The notes beneath the pieces are model-generated. The model was not told the DNA's origin. It saw nothing but the letters and a program-made list of their open reading frames with translations, and did no database searches. A program made the translations under genes and the position numbers. From an uncultured Mycoplasmatota bacterium (lineage in GTDB: Bacteria; Bacillota_I; Bacilli_A; RF39; UBA660), in assembly GCA_946613765.1 (NCBI GenBank), contig CAMOFW010000060.1, forward strand, positions 1-5,026: 5,026 nt of DNA, written 5' to 3'. The number at the start of each line of letters is the position of its first letter. Positions within the stretch are counted from its first letter, which is position 1. Positions 1 through 4,477 of this stretch are shown one piece after another.

Positions 1-145
1 TATACATATATATTATATTAGAAATTATATTTATATATTTATTGTTATTTTTAATGAGTGTTGAATTAATTAAATTACATATCTTAATAAATATTCCATA
101 TAGAAAGGATACTATAATACATATTATTTGTATATCAACACTCAT
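1..145 (-). CDS. yabQ: Partial ORF, probable YabQ-family sporulation membrane protein (N-terminus only)
   Basis: An open frame starts with ATG at 145-143 and runs for 48 codons without a stop to the left edge of the window, so the C-terminus is missing. Its ATG overlaps the TGA of yabP as ATGA, which suggests translational coupling; the only own ribosome site is a weak AGGT about 9 bases upstream. The visible protein begins MSVDIQIICIIVSFLYGIF: a hydrophobic segment at about residues 5-22, then a polar, Asn/Lys-rich stretch, then a second hydrophobic run at the edge. In B. subtilis yabP is directly followed by yabQ, a membrane protein needed for spore cortex formation, and those proteins also begin with a membrane segment. 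The gene itself is well supported because 48 stop-free codons are unlikely by chance at this AT content. The name YabQ rests mostly on position and hydrophobicity, as the family is poorly conserved. DivIC-like septum proteins are a less likely alternative. Confidence 0.72.
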   Translation of the reverse strand, partial: MSVDIQIICIIVSFLYGIFIKICNLINSTLIKNNNKYINIISNIIYMY

Positions 146-146
146 T
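53..146. repeat. 12-bp perfect inverted repeat spanning the yabP stop and yabQ start
   Basis: The arms are 53-64 (aatgagtgttga) and 135-146 (tcaacactcatt), a perfect 12-base match separated by 70 bases. On the transcribed strand the first arm contains the yabP stop and yabQ start (ATGA) and the second lies inside the yabQ coding region. If the mRNA folds this way, the yabQ start codon would be paired. The arms carry four to five G/C pairs, but no T-run follows, so it is not a terminator. A repeat of this length at this spacing could arise by chance in such AT-rich DNA. Confidence 0.4.
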
Positions 147-420
147 TAAATAACCTAGATATAAAAGATATTTCTTTCTTAGTTTCATCCATATAACTTA
201 AAGAATCTATTCTACCTTTAATAGCTAAATTACCATCACTAGTATCTAGTTTTAATAATTCTAAATCATCACCTTTTAATACTATTAATCCTAATTTAGA
301 ATCTATAACAAATTCTTTATTATTAAAACTAATTAACTTTCTTACACCAGTTAAAGTAATTCTTTTTCTATCAATTATTTTAATCTCACCATATTCTTTA
401 ATAGATATATTATCATTCAT
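142..420 (-). CDS. yabP: Sporulation protein YabP
   Basis: A 92-residue protein of the YabP/YqfC family, small beta-rich proteins found in endospore-formers. In B. subtilis yabP is transcribed in the mother cell under SigE next to yabQ. The whole protein fits the family: the ITLTGVRKLISFNNKEF stretch (residues 21-37), the LGLIVLKGDDLELLKLD core (43-59), NLAIKGRIDSLSYMD (64-78), and the typical ending FISRLFK. No signal peptide or membrane segment is visible. The start is the ATG at 420-418, because AGGTGAT (425-431) sits four bases upstream; an in-frame GTG at 429-427 is part of that ribosome site and is not a credible start. The gene follows the spoVG terminator and overlaps the next frame by ATGA. 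Family assignment is firm. The molecular role of YabP is not well known. Confidence 0.93.
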   Translation of the reverse strand: MNDNISIKEYGEIKIIDRKRITLTGVRKLISFNNKEFVIDSKLGLIVLKGDDLELLKLDTSDGNLAIKGRIDSLSYMDETKKEISFISRLFK

Positions 421-424
421 TAGT

Positions 425-444
425 ATCACCTATTAAATTATATG
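425..444 (-). promoter_or_regulatory. Candidate -10 box directly upstream of the yabP ribosome site
   Basis: Between the spoVG terminator and yabP the minus strand reads CATATAAT (437-444), then TTAAT, then the ribosome site AGGTGAT (425-431). TATAAT (437-442) is a perfect SigA -10, and CATATAAT also differs by one base from a common SigE -10 form (CATACAAT), which would suit a mother-cell gene. No good -35 is present at 17 bases (TTCTTT, inside the terminator). A start seven bases downstream would fall at about 430, giving almost no leader. AT-rich DNA yields such boxes by chance, so this remains a candidate. Confidence 0.35.
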
Positions 445-456
445 TTTAATAGAAAT

Positions 457-480
457 AAAAAAGAACTCACAAGAGTTCTT
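457..480 (-). terminator. Rho-independent terminator after spoVG
   Basis: On the minus strand an 8-bp perfect stem AAGAACTC / GAGTTCTT (473-480 with 461-468) closes a TTGT loop (469-472) and runs straight into T residues (457-460, plus the two T at the stem end). It begins about ten bases after the spoVG stop. This is the cleanest terminator in the window. It isolates spoVG from yabP, so yabP needs its own promoter or read-through. Confidence 0.9.
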
Positions 481-490
481 AATTTATAAA

Positions 491-775
491 TTATTCTTCG
501 TTTGTATCTGCAGGTGCATATTCTGTATTGTTGTATTCTTCGATGATTGCATCTTCTAGCATTTTACGAACATCAGGATTAATAGGATGAGCTATATCTC
601 TATATCCACCAGTAGCAGTTTTTCTACTAGGCATAGCGATAAACAAACCTTTATCTCCTTGAATAATTCTAATATCATGTACTGCAAATGAGTCATCTAA
701 AACTATAGACGCTATTCCTTTCATACGTGATCCTTCTTTTTCTATTTTGCGTACGCTTACTGATGTAACTTGCAT
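491..775 (-). CDS. spoVG: Septation/sporulation regulator SpoVG
   Basis: A 94-residue SpoVG-family protein, close to the 97 residues of B. subtilis SpoVG. This small dimeric nucleic-acid-binding protein affects septation at sporulation onset and, in other Firmicutes, acts as a global RNA/DNA-binding regulator. Diagnostic segments are present: MQVTSVSVRK at the start, FAVHDIRIIQG (30-40), GLFIAMPSRKT (43-53) and YRDIAHPIN (58-66), followed by the C-terminal helix (DVRKMLEDAIIEEY) and a short acidic tail. The ATG at 775 has AAGGAGA (782-788) six bases upstream. The gene is monocistronic by sequence: a promoter (829-858) before it and a terminator (457-480) after it. Three of its six Arg codons are CGN (R9, R17, R70), whereas the neighbours use almost only AGA, which fits a highly expressed gene. 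Identification is secure. Confidence 0.97.
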   Translation of the reverse strand: MQVTSVSVRKIEKEGSRMKGIASIVLDDSFAVHDIRIIQGDKGLFIAMPSRKTATGGYRDIAHPINPDVRKMLEDAIIEEYNNTEYAPADTNEE

Positions 776-828
776 AACACATCTCCTTTTCTAAAGTTAT
801 AACATATAAAGTCATTTAACTTATATAT

Positions 829-858
829 ATTTTAAAGTAAAAACCCACTATTTGTCAA
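829..858 (-). promoter_or_regulatory. SigA-type promoter of spoVG
   Basis: TTGACA (853-858, perfect -35) is followed after 18 bases by TAAAAT (829-834, five of six -10 matches). The predicted start is near 822, giving a leader of about 47 bases before the spoVG ATG. The spacer is one base longer than ideal. No SigH-like element (AGGA...GAAT) is seen, although SigH drives spoVG in B. subtilis. The -35 lies between the arms of the inverted repeat at 836-868. Confidence 0.72.
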
Positions 859-868
859 CCTTTTTACT
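836..868. repeat. 8-bp inverted repeat around the spoVG -35 and the veg stop
   Basis: The arms agtaaaaa (836-843) and tttttact (861-868) are perfect complements with 17 bases between them. One arm covers two bases of the veg TAG stop (867-869) and the other lies in the spoVG promoter spacer. It could be a weak veg terminator (the arm itself supplies the T-run) or a protein-binding site next to the -35. The stem is mostly A/T, so either role is uncertain. Confidence 0.35.
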
Positions 869-1079
869 AGATATGGTATATTTTTACATCTCCAATTGCA
901 ACGTCACTATAAGTAAAACTTTTACTAATTCCTTCAACCAAAACCGTAAAAATGTTTGGATATACGGCGTTTACCACACCTTTATACATCATATTTTTAT
1001 TTCTAGAACCACTAACTTTTATCATAACTTCTTTGTCAACTAAACTTAAAATTTCTTGTTTTATATCATCTAAATTCAT
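867..1079 (-). CDS. veg: Veg family protein (biofilm-associated in B. subtilis)
   Basis: A 70-residue protein matching the Veg family (DUF1021, an SH3-barrel-like fold). B. subtilis Veg has 86 residues and stimulates biofilm genes, apparently by opposing the repressor SinR; the role in other species is unknown. Matching parts are the opening LDDIKQEILSLVDKEVMIK (3-21), the GSRNK turn (24-28), the central KGVVNAVYPNIFTVLVE (33-49) and SFTYSDVAIGDVKI (54-67). The protein is shorter than Bacillus Veg, mainly at the C-terminus, and no frameshift is visible. The ATG at 1079-1077 overlaps the yabG TGA by four bases (ATGA). Only a weak GGGG-like ribosome site precedes it, so it is probably translated by coupling to yabG. 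yabG and veg are also neighbours in B. subtilis, there with separate promoters. Confidence 0.9.
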   Translation of the reverse strand: MNLDDIKQEILSLVDKEVMIKVSGSRNKNMMYKGVVNAVYPNIFTVLVEGISKSFTYSDVAIGDVKIYHI

Positions 1080-1840
1080 CTAGGATACCCCACATACATC
1101 ATCCCAGAGCACATTAAACCACCAATACCATCACTACCATTTTTAGTTTTAGATAATAATTCTTTTAAATCAATTTCTTTATTCTTTTTAGTTAATGATA
1201 AATTAGAAGCTATAATAGCAGGATCAAGAGCATGAATATTGATTCTCTTAGGACTAGAAGCAAAGTTTGCTCCAGCCCTAATTAAATCCTCATAATCACT
1301 TTGACATGCTCCTGCTATTATAATTAACTTATCATGAGATTTTTCATATCTTCTAGCTTCTTTAATTGCATTATAAAAGTTCTTAGAGTTTTGATAATTA
1401 TCTATATCAAACTTACTAGTATTCTTCTTTAAATAATCATGACCAGTAATAACTAATATATCTACTTTATATTCATCTAATAAATCATATATATTATTAA
1501 CTATATCTTCTTCATCCATACATTTACCTATAGCGTATAACTTATTCTTTTTATAATAATTCATACATCTTTTAAGATATTCCCTATCACTATCTATATG
1601 TAATATCTTACCAGGTAAATAAAAGTATTCACTTCTTTCTTCATCTACTAATAAAGATGGATTAAATTCATCTTTGTATTTCTTTTTATCTACCAATACT
1701 AAATCATTAATATTAGCATTAGCATATAATCTATATTCAACACCTTTTAAATATATAGTATTACTATCAATATTAATAACTTTAAATATCATATCATTCT
1801 TATATGAATTTCTAGTTACATAATCACCTATTTTAATCAA
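1076..1840 (-). CDS. yabG: Sporulation-specific cysteine protease YabG (TTG start)
   Basis: A 254-residue YabG (peptidase family U57), against 290 in B. subtilis. The protease is made in the mother cell under SigK and processes spore-coat proteins, supporting coat maturation and cross-linking. It shows the N-terminal KIGDYVTRNSY segment (3-13), YFYLPGKILHIDSD (72-85), DILVITGHD (127-135), IIIAGACQSDYEDLIRAG (173-190), ANFASSPKRINIHALDP (191-207) and the ending YVGYPR. H134 (in TGHD) and C179 (in GACQS) are the likely catalytic pair, judged by family conservation. The start is TTG at 1840-1838: AGGTGAT (1845-1851) is four bases upstream and MIKIGDYV aligns with the family N-terminus. An in-frame GTG at 1849-1847 is inside that ribosome site. 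It overlaps veg by ATGA. Its ribosome site is in the 3' arm of a terminator-like hairpin. The shorter length reflects a reduced region after about residue 55. Confidence 0.95.
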   Translation of the reverse strand: MIKIGDYVTRNSYKNDMIFKVINIDSNTIYLKGVEYRLYANANINDLVLVDKKKYKDEFNPSLLVDEERSEYFYLPGKILHIDSDREYLKRCMNYYKKNKLYAIGKCMDEEDIVNNIYDLLDEYKVDILVITGHDYLKKNTSKFDIDNYQNSKNFYNAIKEARRYEKSHDKLIIIAGACQSDYEDLIRAGANFASSPKRINIHALDPAIIASNLSLTKKNKEIDLKELLSKTKNGSDGIGGLMCSGMMYVGYPR

Positions 1841-1880
1841 AAAAATCACCTATTAATAATATGCATTAATAAGTGATTTT
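1839..1880 (-). terminator. Terminator-like hairpin that includes the yabG ribosome site
   Basis: On the minus strand a 16-bp stem (1865-1880 with 1842-1857, one G-T wobble, otherwise complete) closes a 7-base loop (1858-1864) and is followed by T, giving a run of seven T residues (1839-1845). It begins five bases after the stop of the HA-repeat gene, so it is well placed as the terminator of the rsmA-HA unit. The 3' arm contains AGGTGAT (1845-1851), the yabG ribosome site, and the T-run leads straight into the yabG TTG start. A read-through transcript would therefore have its yabG ribosome site paired. The stem is A/T-rich but long. Confidence 0.75.
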
Positions 1881-1884
1881 ATTA

Positions 1885-2355
1885 TTATTTAGTTCTTATA
1901 GACCAATTCATAGCTATATCATTTAATTTATTATATCTTTCCATTGGATAAGCTTCATCATAATTATAAGCATTTCTTTGTGTAACTATCCATTGACCTA
2001 GTGCATATCCTTTTGGATCTTGATTAATACCATCTTTAGTTTTAAACCTAAACGGAACCTCTAAGTCACCATAGAAAGTATAATACTTACACGCAAGTAA
2101 ATACATCCTGTCAAAATTAAGTTCATGAAGATCAAATACCATACCAATAGCTTGTAATAAATCTCTTCTTTCTTCAATACCATCATGATTCTTATAATAA
2201 TGTCTTATACTAGGTATCCATTTACCTAAAGCATAACCATGTTCATCATAAGTTATACCATCCAAAGTCTTAAAATTTCTAGGTACACTTAAGTTACCGT
2301 AATGTTCAAAGTATTTCTTAGCCAACCCATAATAAATATTAAATGATGTATGCAT
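1885..2355 (-). CDS. Stand-alone protein of two helicase-associated (HA) repeats
   Basis: A 156-residue protein built of two copies of the helicase-associated domain (HA, PF03457 type), usually found in tandem at the C-terminus of DEAD-box helicases and thought to bind nucleic acid. Repeat 1 covers about residues 8-75 with GNLSVP (20-25), TLDGI (30-34) and YALGKWIPSIR (41-51). Repeat 2 covers about 84-152 with GDLEVP (96-101), TKDGI (106-110) and YALGQWIVTQR (117-127), ending in a Trp-containing helix. Spacing between repeats is 76 residues. There is no helicase motif, signal peptide or membrane segment. The ATG at 2355 has a perfect AAGGAGGT (2360-2367) that overlaps the rsmA stop, so it is cotranscribed with rsmA. 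B. subtilis has no gene like it here. A link to rRNA or ribosome work is suggested only by its neighbour. Domain call is firm; function is unknown. Confidence 0.85.
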   Translation of the reverse strand: MHTSFNIYYGLAKKYFEHYGNLSVPRNFKTLDGITYDEHGYALGKWIPSIRHYYKNHDGIEERRDLLQAIGMVFDLHELNFDRMYLLACKYYTFYGDLEVPFRFKTKDGINQDPKGYALGQWIVTQRNAYNYDEAYPMERYNKLNDIAMNWSIRTK

Positions 2356-2359
2356 ATAA

Positions 2360-2367
2360 ACCTCCTT
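2360..2367 (-). promoter_or_regulatory. Full-length Shine-Dalgarno of the HA gene overlapping the rsmA stop
   Basis: AAGGAGGT, a complete match to the 16S anti-Shine-Dalgarno, overlaps the TAA of rsmA (2366-2368) and sits four bases before the ATG. It supports the chosen start and predicts strong, possibly coupled translation of the HA-repeat protein. Confidence 0.9.
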
Positions 2368-3130
2368 ATAAGTTATTTGCTATATCAATAAATACATCTA
2401 AAGATAATTCTTCTGCTCTAGATGTTAAAGAAAGACCATGATTAGATAAAATAGTTTCTATTTTATCTAAATCATATTCTTTTAAGTTATTTCTTAGATT
2501 CTTTCTTTTTAATCTAAATGAATCTTTTATTAACTTAAAGAATACTTCTTCATTAACTTTAATCTTATCTTTTTTCTTTAATTGAATTATTGCACTATCA
2601 ACCTTAGGTGCAGGATTAAAACAACTCTTATCTACATTAAATAATTTATTAACTTCAAAATAATAATTTAAATAAACTGTTATATAACCGTATTCTGAAG
2701 ACTTAGGTTTAGATGATAATCTATCTGCTACTTCTTTTTGTACCATTAAAGTCATATCTAATATATTTAATTTACTATCAATAATCTTTTCAATTATTGG
2801 AGTAGTAATATAATAAGGAATATTAGCTATAACATGAATCTTATCATCTTTATTATAATATTCATTTAAATCTACTTGCATAAAGTCTTTATAAATAACT
2901 TTAGTTTTATCATCTACTAACTTATCTAAATATTTCTTAGTATCTAAATCTATTTCAAAACAAGTTAAATCACTATTAAAAGACTTTAATTCTTTAGTTA
3001 AATAACCAATACCAGGACCAACTTCTAAAATCTTTTCATTATCTTTAACATCTACACTCTTAATAATTCTATCTACTATAGATGTATCTATTAAAAAGTT
3101 TTGTCCTAAACTTTTCTTAGTCTTAAACAT
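2366..3130 (-). CDS. rsmA: 16S rRNA (adenine(1518)-N6/adenine(1519)-N6)-dimethyltransferase RsmA (KsgA)
   Basis: A 254-residue RsmA/KsgA, a little shorter than the B. subtilis protein (about 290). It uses S-adenosylmethionine to dimethylate two adjacent adenines near the 3' end of 16S rRNA, a late step in 30S assembly; its loss gives kasugamycin resistance. Visible motifs are KKSLGQNFL (5-13), SAM motif I LEVGPGIGYLT (35-45), the acidic FEID (58-61), the catalytic motif NIPYYIT (103-109), MVQKEVADRL (129-138) and FNPAPKVDSA (171-180). The C-terminal helical domain has FRLKRKNLRNNL (205-216) and RAEELSLDVF (238-247). The ATG at 3130 has AGGTGG (3135-3140) four bases upstream. The terminator-like hairpin at 3141-3167 ends right against this ribosome site. 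rnmV, which lies just upstream of ksgA in B. subtilis, is absent. Identification is secure. Confidence 0.98.
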   Translation of the reverse strand: MFKTKKSLGQNFLIDTSIVDRIIKSVDVKDNEKILEVGPGIGYLTKELKSFNSDLTCFEIDLDTKKYLDKLVDDKTKVIYKDFMQVDLNEYYNKDDKIHVIANIPYYITTPIIEKIIDSKLNILDMTLMVQKEVADRLSSKPKSSEYGYITVYLNYYFEVNKLFNVDKSCFNPAPKVDSAIIQLKKKDKIKVNEEVFFKLIKDSFRLKRKNLRNNLKEYDLDKIETILSNHGLSLTSRAEELSLDVFIDIANNL

Positions 3131-3140
3131 AATACCACCT

Positions 3141-3167
3141 AAAAAGGCAAGTTATATCTAACTTACC
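3141..3167 (-). terminator. Terminator-like hairpin between the 3D gene and rsmA
   Basis: On the minus strand GGTAAGTTA (3159-3167) pairs over nine positions (one G-T wobble) with TAACTTGCC (3146-3154) around a GATA loop (3155-3158), followed by five T (3141-3145). The stem includes the TAA stop of the 3D gene, and the T-run touches the rsmA ribosome site (3135-3140). There is no room for a promoter between it and rsmA, so rsmA depends on read-through or on a promoter inside the 3D gene. A partial terminator (attenuator) fits best. Confidence 0.8.
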
Positions 3168-3696
3168 ATCCTTTTCTAATTACATCATATGTAATAACAG
3201 ATCTACCTACATTATTAGAAGCTTCAGCTTCACTAGTAGATAATAAATCTATATGAGTACCTAATACTCCTCTATCTAAAACAATAGCAACAACTGGTTC
3301 GTTAGATATTCTTTGTGAATCAAATCTAATAACTGTACCACAAGGTAAGTTTTGAGATGATGCAACAATTCTAACATTACCGTATGTAGCATCATTATAT
3401 GTTACATTACCATGTAACACATCTAATGAAGGCATACATGCAAGTGTACCACCACAAAGTGGACAATCTGCACCATAACCAGTTAAATCACCAGTATATG
3501 TCTCTTTAGCACCATAAATATCATTTTTAATATCTTCTTCTACTCTTAATGCCATTAATGTTAAATCAGTTGATAAATTTAAGTTATTATTTTTAACCTT
3601 AAATTCTTTACCGTTTGATGATCCAACAACAAATAATACTGCAATAGCAATAACTATTAATTTTATAGCATAATTGAGATGAGTCATTACTTTCAT
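3163..3696 (-). CDS. Membrane-anchored or secreted 3D-domain (double-psi barrel) protein
   Basis: A 177-residue protein in the place of B. subtilis yabE/rpfB, a 3D/G5 cell-wall protein. Residues 9-26 form one hydrophobic segment after a short basic start, so it is an uncleaved anchor or signal peptide; the rest should be outside the cell. The C-terminal part (about 70-177) is a 3D/RlpA-like double-psi beta barrel: TGYGADCPLCGG (72-83), TYGNVRIVASSQ (104-115), LPCGTVIRF (117-125), AIVLDRG (137-143), THIDLL (147-152) and the ending VIRKGW. Such domains are linked to cleavage of peptidoglycan glycan strands. D141 and D150 match two of the three Asp that name the family; the first seems replaced by Ser at about 113-114. 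Four Cys (78, 81, 87, 119) are in the extracellular part. No LysM, G5 or SH3 domain is present. The ATG at 3696 has AGGTGAT (3702-3708) and its own promoter. A MetThr start three codons in is possible. Confidence 0.88.
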   Translation of the reverse strand: MKVMTHLNYAIKLIVIAIAVLFVVGSSNGKEFKVKNNNLNLSTDLTLMALRVEEDIKNDIYGAKETYTGDLTGYGADCPLCGGTLACMPSLDVLHGNVTYNDATYGNVRIVASSQNLPCGTVIRFDSQRISNEPVVAIVLDRGVLGTHIDLLSTSEAEASNNVGRSVITYDVIRKGW

Positions 3697-3719
3697 TTAT
3701 TATCACCTGATATGTAAAT

Positions 3720-3748
3720 ATTGTAACATGTCTATAATTAAATGTCAA
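3720..3748 (-). promoter_or_regulatory. Near-consensus SigA promoter of the 3D-domain gene
   Basis: TTGACA (3743-3748) is a perfect -35, followed after exactly 17 bases by TACAAT (3720-3725), five of six matches to the -10. The -35 lies in the last codons of tatD and the spacer covers its stop. The predicted start is about 3713, giving a leader of some 16 bases with the ribosome site AGGTGAT (3702-3708). This is the strongest promoter in the window and implies high vegetative expression of the 3D protein. Confidence 0.87.
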
Positions 3749-4475
3749 AAATCTCTTTTATATTCCTATTGGTAATCTCTTCCAGTTCACTTAAGTCCAT
3801 ATTATATAGATTAGCCATAAACATAGCGATTGTCTTAACTCTTGCAGGTTCATTTTGTTGACCCCTATAAGGAACTGGACTAAGGAAAGGACTATCTGTT
3901 TCTAAAACTATATCACTAGGATCTAATTTTAAATATACATCTTTTAAATTACAGTTTTTAAATGTAACAACACCATTAACACCTAATTTAAATCCCATAG
4001 ATAAATATATCTTAGCTGTTTCTAAAGAACCACTAAATGAATGAATAACACCTTTTACTTTATATTCTTTTAATATATTAATAGTATCTAATGTTGCTTC
4101 TCTACTATGAATAACTACAGGTAAATTTAAATCTTGTGCTATTTGTAATTGTTTTCTTAATACCTCTTGTTGTTTTTCTTTAGTTTCCTTAGTCCAATAA
4201 TAATCTAAACCTATTTCACCAATAGCAACAATCTTTTTATTATTAGTTTTTAATAACTCATAATCAAAATCTTCTAAACAATTCTCTGGATGCAATCCTA
4301 AACATCCATATACATTATCATATTTATTAACTAAATCTAATACTTCTAAACAAGACTTTTGATTATCAGCAGCTACAATAAGTCTATTAATACCATTATC
4401 TTTAGCATTCTTAATAACTTCATCTATATTCTCATAATATTCTTTAAATATATGACAATGACTATCACAAAACAT
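3738..4475 (-). CDS. tatD: TatD family metal-dependent DNase
   Basis: A 245-residue TatD/YcfH-family hydrolase with a TIM-barrel fold; B. subtilis YabD has about 255 residues. The family shows 3'-5' exonuclease or DNase activity with divalent metals and is linked to DNA repair and quality control in the cytoplasm. The metal ligands are all present: H6 and H8 in DSHCH (4-8), E87 in IGEIGLDYYW (85-94), H123 in PVVIHSREA (119-127), H145 in GVIHSFSGS (142-150) and D194 in LETDSPFLSP (191-200). LGLHPE (59-64) and VPYRGQQNEPA (201-211) are further signatures. The ATG at 4475 is two bases after the dut stop, with AGGAGG (4483-4488) inside the last dut codons, so the two are coupled. In B. subtilis metS precedes it instead of dut. 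No terminator follows; the next promoter overlaps its 3' end. Confidence 0.97.
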   Translation of the reverse strand: MFCDSHCHIFKEYYENIDEVIKNAKDNGINRLIVAADNQKSCLEVLDLVNKYDNVYGCLGLHPENCLEDFDYELLKTNNKKIVAIGEIGLDYYWTKETKEKQQEVLRKQLQIAQDLNLPVVIHSREATLDTINILKEYKVKGVIHSFSGSLETAKIYLSMGFKLGVNGVVTFKNCNLKDVYLKLDPSDIVLETDSPFLSPVPYRGQQNEPARVKTIAMFMANLYNMDLSELEEITNRNIKEIFDI

Positions 4476-4477
4476 AA

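Noticed and set aside
1..50. Very AT-rich left edge as a possible origin or recombination site
   Set aside because: The stretch stays open as a coding frame continuing from the yabQ start; low complexity follows from AT-rich codons for Ile, Asn, Lys and Tyr. No DnaA boxes were seen.
794..822. AAGTTA/TAACTT inverted repeat in the spoVG leader
   Set aside because: Six A/T-rich pairs with a 17-base loop are expected by chance here, and no switch or leader motif is recognisable.
852..1043. Plus-strand open frame of 63 codons
   Set aside because: It lies wholly opposite veg, which is a recognised family protein with coupling to yabG. The plus-strand product resembles nothing and has no ribosome site, so it is a shadow.
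142..1849. Mollicutes code 4 (TGA as Trp)
   Set aside because: All Trp codons checked are TGG, and yabG and yabP end at TGA exactly where family C-termini are expected, each in an ATGA overlap with the next gene.
1855..1863. SigK/SigE-like -10 (CATATTAT) in the loop and 3' arm of the yabG hairpin
   Set aside because: Only six of eight bases fit a SigE -10, there is no convincing -35, and the start would fall inside AGGTGAT and damage the ribosome site. It is mentioned only as part of the spacing pattern, not as a called promoter.
1885..2355. HA-repeat gene as the broken tail of a helicase
   Set aside because: It has a perfect ribosome site, a proper ATG, two complete repeats and a terminator, and the upstream sequence is intact rsmA rather than helicase remains.
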